Source: H2-BAC3 sp045863035 (GTDB lineage Bacteria; Bacteroidota; Ignavibacteria; Ignavibacteriales; Ignavibacteriaceae). From it: a stretch of 30,167 nucleotides of DNA. The translations under genes and the position numbers were made by a program. Shown here in pieces: positions 23,910-30,167 of this stretch. A model generated the notes under the pieces. That model did not search any database. It saw only the letters and a program-made list of their open reading frames with translations, and was not told where the DNA came from. Positions within the stretch are counted from its first letter, which is position 1; every line of letters starts with the position of its first letter. The stretch spans positions 1 through 30,167 of the forward strand of contig BTUV01000028.1 of NCBI GenBank assembly GCA_045863035.1, read 5' to 3'.

Positions 23910-23972
23910 TTCATACTTCATAATTCACACTTCTTACTTCATAATTCGTACTTCATCTTTCATAATTCATAC
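23910..23972. repeat. Heptamer tandem array of nine TTCATAM-type units
   Basis: Nine consecutive 7-bp units read TTCATAC, TTCATAA, TTCACAC, TTCTTAC, TTCATAA, TTCGTAC, TTCATCT, TTCATAA, TTCATAC. Positions 1-3 (TTC) are constant and positions 4-7 vary. This is the longest heptamer array in the window and ends ten bases before a putative -7 promoter box. Confidence 0.9.
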
Positions 23973-23981
23973 TTGAAGTCC

Positions 23982-23989
23982 TATTTTTG
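23982..23989 (+). promoter_or_regulatory. Candidate Bacteroidota-type -7 box of the S9 peptidase gene
   Basis: TATTTTTG matches the TAnnTTTG consensus and lies 31 bp upstream of the start codon. No TTG is seen at the expected -33 spacing, because the heptamer array occupies that place. Confidence 0.35.
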
Positions 23990-24020
23990 CAAGGTTAAAT
24001 CAAACGAAAGGGTACTCTTC

Positions 24021-26057
24021 ATGAGAAAACAAATAATGCAGATTTCTCTGCTCCTGATCTTCCTGGTTCAGATGCTGCCGGCTCAGCAGACAGGTCTGAC
24101 CCCGAAAGATATGTTCCGGATTCAGACCGCTGTTGACGCGGTGCTTTCACCGGACGGAAAATTTATTGCTTATACGGTAAACGTCCCCCGCCCTCTTAAA
24201 GACGGAGCCGGTGGTGATTATCGCGAGCTTTTTGTTTACAGTCTGGAATCCAAACGCTCCACCCCGCTTCAGCAGGGTAAGGTGAGCATTGGCTCCCCGG
24301 TCTGGCTTCCTGATGGTTCGGCTATAACCTTCAGAGCAAAGTTAGACAAAAACCCCCGTCCTCAGATTTATAAGATTTCACCCGCCGGAGGCGAAACAGA
24401 GCTGGTTACTGAGTTTGAAGGTTCATTCCAGCAGTATCAGTTCACACCGGACGGAAAACACCTGGTCTATGTTTCAGAACTTGACCGCTTTCCCCAACTG
24501 AAAAGTTTGAAATCAAAAGGTTTTGATGCTGAGTTTTATGAAGAAACATATTCAGACCTTACACTTTTTACCATGAACCTGGCAACAAAAGAAGTTAAAC
24601 AAGTTACCAAAGGTGTATCTGTATTTGATTTTGAAGTAAGCCCTGACGGTAAGTCAGCAGCGGCAACCATCGCGGAAAAAAATCTGGTTGATGACTCTTA
24701 TATGTTCAAACGTATATATACAGTTGATCTGACTTCAGGCAGCACCAGAAAAATTGTTGATAATCTCGGCAAAATCACAAAAATCAGCTTCAGCCCTGAT
24801 GGTAAACACCTGGCCATTGTTGCCGGCTCAGATGTTCATGACCCGGTTTCAGGTTCACTTTTTATAGCAGATGTTACTCAGCAGAAAAACCTGAAAGATC
24901 TGAAAAACCACACCCTCACCTTTGAGGGTTCGGTTAAATCAGTTAACTGGATTGACAATCAGACAGTTATATATAACTCAGATGAAAGTGTTGATATCAC
25001 ACTCCGTTCGATAAAGATTGGCTCAGATAAATCCGAATTGCTCCTTAAAGGCGGCGCTGCTCAATTTACTGATTTCTCAACATCATCGGGAAAAGCTGCC
25101 TTCGCCGGTTCAACATGGGAGCATCCCGCAGATGTGTTTGAATTTGACCTTAAAGAAAAAAAACTCACCAAGATAAGCTGGCTGAACCGCTGGCTCGGTG
25201 ATGTAAAACTGGCAAAGCAGGAGAAAATTTCTTACTCCGCGCGTGACGGACTCCGCATTGACGGTGTGCTTATATATCCGCTTGATTTTAAGGAAGGCAC
25301 AAAGTATCCCCTTATCTGCTCAATCCACGGCGGCCCTGAGTCTTCAGTTCCGAACGGCTGGGTAACCAACTATGGCACCTGGGGGCAGTTTGCCGCCGCT
25401 GAAGGATTTTTTGTTTTCATTCCCAACTATCGCGCGAGTGCCGGTCGCGGCATTGAATTCGCAAAAGCTGACAGAGGCGACTTAGTTGGTCCTGAGTTCG
25501 AAGATGTGCTTGATGGTATTGACTATCTTGTTAAAAAGGGCTGGGTTGACCGCGGCAAAGTAGGCATCGGCGGCGGCTCTTACGGCGGTTACTTCGCTGC
25601 CTGGGGTGCAACCAAACAGACCGAGCACTTTGCTGCTTCAGTTGCATTCGTTGGCGTTTCAAACCAGATTTCAAAGTCGCATACTACTGATATAGCGTAT
25701 GAAGATTACCTGGTTCACTGGGGAATGTGGCCTTACGAAAACTTTGCTTTATATATGGAGAGAAGCCCTGTTTCCTACTCGCAGCAGAGCAAAACCCCGA
25801 CCCTTATTCTTCACGGTAAGGATGACCCAAGAGTGCCGGTAAGCCAAAGCATGGAGCTCTACCGTACACTCAAGCTGCATAGCAAAGCCCCTGTGCGTTT
25901 TGTGATGTACCCGGGCGAAGGTCACGGCAACCGGAAGAATACCTCACGTCTTGACTACCTTGTCCGCACGTTGGAGTGGTTCAAGTATTATCTGACCGGC
26001 AATAATCCGAAAGATACAATGCCTCCGATGATTATAGATTTTTCTTCCTACGAATAA
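24021..26057 (+). CDS. S9 family (prolyl oligopeptidase-type) secreted peptidase
   Basis: This 678-residue serine peptidase is exported by a signal peptide (MRKQIMQISLLLIFLVQMLPAQ). Residues about 30-410 form a TolB/WD40-like propeller with repeated SPDGK motifs, and residues about 420-678 form the alpha/beta-hydrolase domain. The triad is visible: Ser520 in GGGSYGGY, Asp602 in HGKDDPRVP and His635 in EGHG. The layout matches dipeptidyl-peptidase/acylaminoacyl-peptidase-like S9C members that act on peptides in the periplasm. I chose ATG 24021 because it has an AAAGGG ribosome binding site and begins directly with the signal peptide; a TTG 48 bp upstream opens the same frame. Together with the S46 enzyme at 121-2346 it points to extracytoplasmic peptide scavenging. 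A terminator follows. Confidence 0.93.
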   Translation: MRKQIMQISLLLIFLVQMLPAQQTGLTPKDMFRIQTAVDAVLSPDGKFIAYTVNVPRPLKDGAGGDYRELFVYSLESKRSTPLQQGKVSIGSPVWLPDGSAITFRAKLDKNPRPQIYKISPAGGETELVTEFEGSFQQYQFTPDGKHLVYVSELDRFPQLKSLKSKGFDAEFYEETYSDLTLFTMNLATKEVKQVTKGVSVFDFEVSPDGKSAAATIAEKNLVDDSYMFKRIYTVDLTSGSTRKIVDNLGKITKISFSPDGKHLAIVAGSDVHDPVSGSLFIADVTQQKNLKDLKNHTLTFEGSVKSVNWIDNQTVIYNSDESVDITLRSIKIGSDKSELLLKGGAAQFTDFSTSSGKAAFAGSTWEHPADVFEFDLKEKKLTKISWLNRWLGDVKLAKQEKISYSARDGLRIDGVLIYPLDFKEGTKYPLICSIHGGPESSVPNGWVTNYGTWGQFAAAEGFFVFIPNYRASAGRGIEFAKADRGDLVGPEFEDVLDGIDYLVKKGWVDRGKVGIGGGSYGGYFAAWGATKQTEHFAASVAFVGVSNQISKSHTTDIAYEDYLVHWGMWPYENFALYMERSPVSYSQQSKTPTLILHGKDDPRVPVSQSMELYRTLKLHSKAPVRFVMYPGEGHGNRKNTSRLDYLVRTLEWFKYYLTGNNPKDTMPPMIIDFSSYE

Positions 26058-26071
26058 ATAATTTTTTCAAC

Positions 26072-26109
26072 AGCACGCGGATTTTTTCGGAAACCGCGTG
26101 CTTTCTTTA
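26072..26109 (+). terminator. Probable terminator after the S9 peptidase gene
   Basis: AGCACGCGG (26072-26080) pairs with CCGCGTGCT (26094-26102) around a T-rich loop. The following tract is interrupted (TTCTTT), so it may be only moderately efficient. Confidence 0.75.
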
Positions 26110-26138
26110 AATCCGCTTTTATCCATCATCCGTATAAT

Positions 26139-26224
26139 CCAGCATAAGAGCACCCTCTCTTTTGCTGGCTTCGGTCGCGTTCTTCTTCCAATAGCCGGGA
26201 AATCGAAGAAATTGCGGCGAAGCC
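26139..26224. ncRNA. Two consecutive structured hairpins, possible RNA element
   Basis: CCAGCATAAGAG (26139-26150) pairs with CTCTTTTGCTGG (26157-26168) with one mismatch and a 6-nt loop. It is followed by a composite stem: GGCTTCG (26167-26173) with CGAAGCC (26218-26224), CGC with GCG, and TTCTTC (26180-26185) with GAAGAA (26205-26210). The two structures share two bases. No known RNA family is recognised, and the short frames on either strand have no protein features. Confidence 0.35.
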
Positions 26225-26264
26225 ATCTTTGTTTTCCTCCCACACATCTTCCCCGATTTTTAAC

Positions 26265-26272
26265 TATTTTTG
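26265..26272 (+). promoter_or_regulatory. Candidate -7 box of the metallophosphoesterase gene
   Basis: TATTTTTG matches TAnnTTTG, 28 bp upstream of the start codon, but there is no TTG at the usual -33 distance. If real, transcription would start downstream of the hairpins at 26139-26224. Confidence 0.35.
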
Positions 26273-26300
26273 CACTATTGCCAATAATTATTTCCGGAAG

Positions 26301-28127
26301 ATGACACATAAACGCTTTTTTGCCCTCGCTTTTTTACTTCTCTCTTTCTCACTTAGCGCGCAGGACTACACATTCGCCTGGCTTTCAGATATTCATATAG
26401 GCGCTCCGACTGCCGAACAGGATTTGATGAATTGCGTGATGGACATTAACAAGCGCCGGAATATTTCGTTTGTTGTGGCAACCGGTGATATTGGCGAAAA
26501 AGGAAGGGATGCAGAACTTACCAAAGCAAAAGAGATTCTTGATAAACTGAACGTCCCGTATTACATCATACCCGGCAACCATGACACTAAGTGGAGTGAA
26601 AGCGGCAACACCATTTTTAAAGAACTCTGGGGCGATGATAAGTTTTATTTCCGTAAAGGAAACACTGCTCACATAGGTATTAACAGCGGAGTTTATTGGC
26701 GCGGCGGCGGTGGTCACTTCACTGCTGAAGATTTAGTTTGGTTAGATTCAGTGGTAAATAAAGAATCAAAAGGATATGAACTGTACTTTTATTCACATCA
26801 TCCTATGGATGGAGATGTGCATAACTGGTTTAAAGCAGTAAACATCCTCCGCGAAGGAAACATCAAGGCGCTTTTTTGGGGGCATGGTCATAACAATCGT
26901 TTAAAGACAATTCATGGAATACCCGGAGCAATGGGGCGATCTACTCTGACCGCGAAAACCGTATGGGGATATACCATTGCTGAAAGTTATGCAGATTCAA
27001 TTGTTCTTAATGAATCAAATGGCGATGCACCGCTAAAGCGATGGGGCGTAATTGACAAGCGTACTGCTGCACCGCTTCCTCAGGTTGATTCCTTACAAAC
27101 CATACCTTATGCAGCAAAAGTTCTCTGGAAAAAAGAATTTTACTCCATGCTTTCGGCGCCGCTTCTTATATACGAAAAGAAAATCTATGCAGCTTTTTAT
27201 GACGGAACCATTCGCTGTTTTGATGAAAAGGGAAAACAGTTATGGAGCAATACCGCATTTGGCACAATAGTTTCGCGCCCGGCTGCCGCTTCTAACATCC
27301 TTGCCGTTGGTACGGTCGAGGGAGAACTGCTTACCTACAATGCCACGACAGGCGCGCTTATTCAGAGCATCGGACTTGAAAAAGGAATCACCTCACAGTT
27401 CACTATTATTAATTCAGTATATCAGGGTGAAAAAACGCTCGGCGTTGTATTTGGCACATCAGATGGCACACTGTATAATTATGATCTTTATTTTCTGAAT
27501 CTGATATGGGAAAACACTTCTGCCAAAGCAATGATTGAGACCCGCCCCCTCTTTGTGAAAGACCGGATTATATACGGCGCGTGGGATAATTATCTCTACT
27601 GCGTTGATGCTGCCACCGGCGCGCTTAACTGGCGATGGACAGAGAACCAGAATTTTTACTACTCTCCGGCCGCCGCAGTGCCTGTTACTGACGGGAAAGC
27701 GGTATATATATCAGTACCTGACAAACATGTATCCGCCATTGATCTGATGCTGGGCAACACCATCTGGCGAAACAAGAATTTTGACGCCTGGGAGTCAATT
27801 GGTATATCCGAAGACGGAAAGCGGCTTTTTGTGAAGGGTGTTCAGGATAAGTTCTTCATAGCCGAATCTTCTAACGGCAAGCTTTTAATGGAGTCGAACA
27901 TGAAGTCCGGGCTTGATACCATGCCGGTCGAAATTGCCGAGTATAACGGTACCGTTCTTTTCACCGGAAAACACGGCATGATATACAGGTCGGATTATGC
28001 GGCTAAAGAAACCAAACCGGTACTTTTCATCGGAACTGCCCGGGCACACTCTATTCAGGAGCTTAGCCCCGGCGTTTATGCAGCGTCAAACATAGACGGC
28101 AAAATTGTGATATTCCGTCTGAATTAA
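26301..28127 (+). CDS. Exported metallophosphoesterase fused to a PQQ-like beta-propeller
   Basis: This 608-residue protein has a signal peptide (MTHKRFFALAFLLLSFSLSA, then Q). Residues about 22-235 are a calcineurin-like metallophosphoesterase with all metal-binding motifs: DIH (Asp30, His32), GD (62-63), GNHD (92-95), His166-His167 in SHHP, and GHGHN (194-198). Residues about 270-608 are PQQ/BamB-like propeller repeats such as YAAFYDGTIRCFDEKGKQLWS and YLYCVDAATGALNWRW. The enzyme is probably a periplasmic or surface phosphoesterase whose propeller binds substrate or a partner. No quinone-binding residues are evident. I chose ATG 26301 because the signal peptide starts there; an ATG 72 bp upstream encodes no sensible N-terminus. 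A GGAAG sequence directly abuts the ATG, which is unusually close. Confidence 0.91.
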   Translation: MTHKRFFALAFLLLSFSLSAQDYTFAWLSDIHIGAPTAEQDLMNCVMDINKRRNISFVVATGDIGEKGRDAELTKAKEILDKLNVPYYIIPGNHDTKWSESGNTIFKELWGDDKFYFRKGNTAHIGINSGVYWRGGGGHFTAEDLVWLDSVVNKESKGYELYFYSHHPMDGDVHNWFKAVNILREGNIKALFWGHGHNNRLKTIHGIPGAMGRSTLTAKTVWGYTIAESYADSIVLNESNGDAPLKRWGVIDKRTAAPLPQVDSLQTIPYAAKVLWKKEFYSMLSAPLLIYEKKIYAAFYDGTIRCFDEKGKQLWSNTAFGTIVSRPAAASNILAVGTVEGELLTYNATTGALIQSIGLEKGITSQFTIINSVYQGEKTLGVVFGTSDGTLYNYDLYFLNLIWENTSAKAMIETRPLFVKDRIIYGAWDNYLYCVDAATGALNWRWTENQNFYYSPAAAVPVTDGKAVYISVPDKHVSAIDLMLGNTIWRNKNFDAWESIGISEDGKRLFVKGVQDKFFIAESSNGKLLMESNMKSGLDTMPVEIAEYNGTVLFTGKHGMIYRSDYAAKETKPVLFIGTARAHSIQELSPGVYAASNIDGKIVIFRLN

Positions 28128-28154
28128 ATAGTGCCATAATGCGTTTTTTGTCTT

Positions 28155-28185
28155 AAAAACCCGTGGTTCCCGCGGGTTTTAGTTT
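28155..28185 (+). terminator. Rho-independent terminator
   Basis: AAAACCCG (28156-28163) pairs with CGGGTTTT (28173-28180), with extra GG/CC pairing in the loop. A T-rich sequence follows. Confidence 0.75.
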
Positions 28186-28216
28186 TAATAAAAAAGGGGT
28201 TTTCTTAAAAAAAGTG

Positions 28217-28247
28217 TTGACAGAACCAAAAAAATCAGCTATGTTTC
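28217..28247 (+). promoter_or_regulatory. Candidate promoter of the 521-residue T9SS cargo gene
   Basis: TTGACA at 28217-28222 is separated by 17 bp from TATGTT at 28240-28245. The same stretch can be read as a Bacteroidota-type promoter: TTG, 20 bp, then TATGTTTC, close to TAnnTTTG. It lies just after the upstream terminator and 45 bp before the start codon. Confidence 0.6.
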
Positions 28248-28291
28248 ACTATTCTCTATATCAAAAACTTCAAACATAAAAGGAGCATAAC

Positions 28292-29857
28292 ATGCGTCTT
28301 CGTTTTCTTTCTCTTTTCGTTTTTGTTCTCCTGACGGCTTCTTCATTTTCCCAGTGGGTGCTCGTGCCAAGCGGCTCCACCGACCGTCTCCGCTATATTA
28401 ACCCGGTTAGCGCAAGTGTGATCTGGGCATGCGGAAATGCAGGAAAAGTTTATAAGTCAACAGACGGAGGACTCACCTGGGCAACAACCATTACATCAGC
28501 AACTGCTGTAAACTATTCAATTGCCGCTTTTGATGCTACAACAGCATGGGTAACCGGTACCATTGGCGGTTCAGCCGATGTTTCTATCTGGAAAACCACC
28601 GACGGCGGTGCAACGTGGGTTTCACAATACAATAACCCGACCGGCTTCGGTGACGGACTCTTATTCTTTAACGCCAATGACGGTGTTTATTATGGCGATC
28701 CTGACCCGTATCCGTCAACCAACTGGGAAATCCTCACAACCAATAACGGCGGAACCACCTGGACCCGCGTACCAAGAGCTAACTTCCCCGGTGCTGACAG
28801 TGCGAATGGCGAATACGGTGCCGCAAGCGCAATGGCTATAGCCGGTAACAGTGTCTGGTTCGTTGCATACTCTGGTGTTACTGGCACTCAATACAGTGTT
28901 TACAGATCAACCAATAAAGGTCTGAACTGGACAAAAGCAAGTGTACCAAGTGTAACAGGAACTTCAGGTTCAGCTTACATCGCCTTCGAAAACGAACAGA
29001 AGGGTGTTCTGGTTGGTCTTAACGGAACAACAGCCACCACTAATGATGGCGGAGTTACCTGGACCACATCATCGGTAACCGGTGCAGGTTTCCGTGGAGT
29101 AGTAAACCTTAAAGGAACAAACCGTTACGTTGCAGTTGGCAGTGCCGGCGCTTCATGGATTTCTTACGATGGCGGTTTGAACTGGGCTCCTCTCGATGTT
29201 CTTAATTCCACAGTTCTTTATACTGTAGGAGCATTCAACGGCATTCCTTGGGCAGCAGGTAACTCAGGCGAAATCCGCAAGTGGAACGGTCCGGCTCTTC
29301 CGGTTGAATTCACAGCTCTCTCAGCTAATGTTACCATGAATAATGTTACTGTCAACTGGTCAACCGCTACTGAAAAGAACAATCGCGGTTTTGAAGTTGA
29401 AAGAAAAGCTGCTGATGGTCAGTATATAACCCTCGCGTTTGTTGAAGGCGCAGGAACCTCACTGGAAACCAGAAACTATTCATTTGACGATCAGAACGTG
29501 ACCGCAGGACTTTACAATTACAGAATTAAACAGGTTGACTTTGACGGTCGCTATGCTTATTCTGATGAAATTGAAGTTAATGTTACCACTCCTGAAAAGT
29601 TCGAACTCAGCCAGAACTATCCGAATCCGTTTAACCCATCAACCTCTATTTCTTACTCAATTAAGTTTGACGGAAATGTTACCCTCAGAGTTTATGACTT
29701 CACCGGTAATAAAGTTGCAGAATTAGTTAACGGCGTTCAGCAGGCGGGTTCATATACTGTGCAGTTCAATGCTTCAAATCTCAGCTCAGGCGTATATTTC
29801 TATACACTTTCAGCTCCGGGATTTACCAGCACAAAGAAACTGACTCTTATTAAGTAA
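28292..29857 (+). CDS. Secreted Ycf48-like propeller protein with FN3-like and T9SS sorting domains
   Basis: This 521-residue exported protein has a signal peptide (MRLRFLSLFVFVLLTASSFS, then Q). Residues about 22-330 are Ycf48/BNR blades with repeated KSTDGGLTW, KTTDGGATW, TNNGGTTW and TNDGGVTW motifs. An FN3-like domain (about 335-435, LPVEFTALSAN..VNWSTATE) follows, then the type A sorting domain with QNYPNPFNP at about 442 and an ending of GVYFYTL...KLTLIK. The FN3-like domain strongly resembles the one in the 1473-residue protein at 19126-23547. It is expected to be exported by the type IX system and its ligand is unknown. The ATG at 28292 follows AAAGGAG. It has its own promoter and terminator. 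Confidence 0.91.
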   Translation: MRLRFLSLFVFVLLTASSFSQWVLVPSGSTDRLRYINPVSASVIWACGNAGKVYKSTDGGLTWATTITSATAVNYSIAAFDATTAWVTGTIGGSADVSIWKTTDGGATWVSQYNNPTGFGDGLLFFNANDGVYYGDPDPYPSTNWEILTTNNGGTTWTRVPRANFPGADSANGEYGAASAMAIAGNSVWFVAYSGVTGTQYSVYRSTNKGLNWTKASVPSVTGTSGSAYIAFENEQKGVLVGLNGTTATTNDGGVTWTTSSVTGAGFRGVVNLKGTNRYVAVGSAGASWISYDGGLNWAPLDVLNSTVLYTVGAFNGIPWAAGNSGEIRKWNGPALPVEFTALSANVTMNNVTVNWSTATEKNNRGFEVERKAADGQYITLAFVEGAGTSLETRNYSFDDQNVTAGLYNYRIKQVDFDGRYAYSDEIEVNVTTPEKFELSQNYPNPFNPSTSISYSIKFDGNVTLRVYDFTGNKVAELVNGVQQAGSYTVQFNASNLSSGVYFYTLSAPGFTSTKKLTLIK

Positions 29858-29876
29858 GAATATTTACTTATAAATT

Positions 29877-29906
29877 AAGGCCTCCCAAATAAGGGAGGCC
29901 TTTTTT
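29877..29906 (+). terminator. Rho-independent terminator
   Basis: AAGGCCTCCC (29877-29886) pairs with GGGAGGCCTT (29893-29902) around a 6-nt loop, with T to 29906. A smaller hairpin TAAGTAA/TTACTTA (29851-29857 and 29864-29870) covers the stop codon just before it. Confidence 0.93.
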
Positions 29907-30167
29907 ATTTGGGGTTCATAAACTGTTGGATTAAAGCTCTGCGCTACTTTGTCTTAAACTTCTTTTACCTTGAGTTTAAATTCTTACCTGACTTCTGCCA
30001 ATTAGTATGACGCATTTAGTTCTCAGAAATGACAGAATGAGCTAAGCTCTCGGGGTGTTTGAGAATGTGCGCAGAAAATTTGCCCGGTTGCGGAATCTTC
30101 AATAATAGTTTTCTGAATTTCCTTGCCTTAGTATGTTATACTTCTGAGATGAAGAATTAAGAATTAA
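29907..30167. other. Non-coding tail of the window
   Basis: I see no gene or RNA here. A TTAAACT/AGTTTAA inverted pair lies near 29955-29978. The final 14 bases (30154-30167) are two GAATTAA heptamers, the start of what may be another heptamer array cut by the window edge. Confidence 0.4.

Larger units (their letters stand above)
23658..24020. other. Intergenic region with dispersed short repeats and S9 gene leader
   Basis: No gene is seen. TTGTACATTG occurs at 23691-23700 and 23845-23854, each followed by TT. GTCTGCGGGAAA near 23727 echoes ATCTGCGGGGAAA near 18748. The heptamer array 23910-23972 and a TATTTTTG box at 23982-23989 precede the S9 peptidase gene. Confidence 0.5.

Noticed and set aside
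26067..26309. Small open frames on both strands between the S9 and phosphoesterase genes
   Set aside because: Neither shows a domain, good start or biased codon use. The sequence is explained better by hairpins and a gene leader.
1..30167. tRNA, rRNA or known riboswitch genes
   Set aside because: I found no T-loop/anticodon pattern or conserved riboswitch core by eye in any intergenic stretch; a covariance search was not possible here.

Overview
The window looks like chromosomal DNA of a free-living Ignavibacteria-type bacterium (Bacteroidota/Chlorobiota side), probably from a metagenome assembly. The evidence is four secreted proteins ending in the type IX secretion (T9SS) type A sorting domain with its NYPNPFNP signature, an S46 dipeptidyl peptidase, a Reg_prop/Y_Y_Y sensor kinase, and TAnnTTTG-like promoter boxes. 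There are no rRNA or tRNA genes, transposases, phage genes, CRISPR arrays or recognisable defence genes.

Layout. 1-2400: an S46 peptidase lipoprotein gene with a strong terminator. 2437-3024 (minus): a four-helix-bundle protein. 3139-4270: a long pyrimidine-rich nonamer array between two divergent genes, interrupted by a 100-N gap. 4410-12372: a co-directional run without a clear internal terminator: phosphomannomutase, MOSC-domain protein, SSAT-like acetyltransferase, propeller-type sensor histidine kinase, LuxR-type response regulator and a Ycf48-like T9SS cargo protein. 12490-14579 (minus): a tight three-gene unit (small membrane protein, YdfG-like dehydrogenase, second membrane protein). 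14617-15400: a patchwork of palindromic and tandem repeats with a second 100-N gap. 15572-16825: fabF. 17149-18561 and 19126-23547: two T9SS cargo proteins. 24021-26057: an S9 peptidase. 26301-28127: an exported metallophosphoesterase fused to a PQQ-type propeller. 28292-29857: a fourth T9SS cargo protein.

How the genes fit together. The proteins suggest a heterotroph that processes peptides at and outside the cell envelope (S46 and S9 peptidases), senses extracellular ligands with a propeller kinase, and exports propeller and beta-helix proteins through T9SS. The secretion machinery itself is not in the window. The housekeeping genes (phosphomannomutase, FabF, SDR, MOSC, GNAT) are ordinary.

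The unusual content is between the genes. It includes a GTCCTT-NNN nonamer array of roughly 95 units; A/T-rich heptamer tandem arrays at several loci; a 27-bp hairpin element laid over the stop codons of both the kinase and its regulator; a cluster of 23-bp and 56-58-bp tandem palindromic units; and nested inverted repeats upstream of two exported-protein genes. Both N gaps are flanked by an exact 55-bp duplication, which points to unmerged contig overlaps rather than biology. I found no complete, clearly new multi-gene system. The best leads are the two-component 27-bp element and the nonamer array beside the four-helix-bundle gene.
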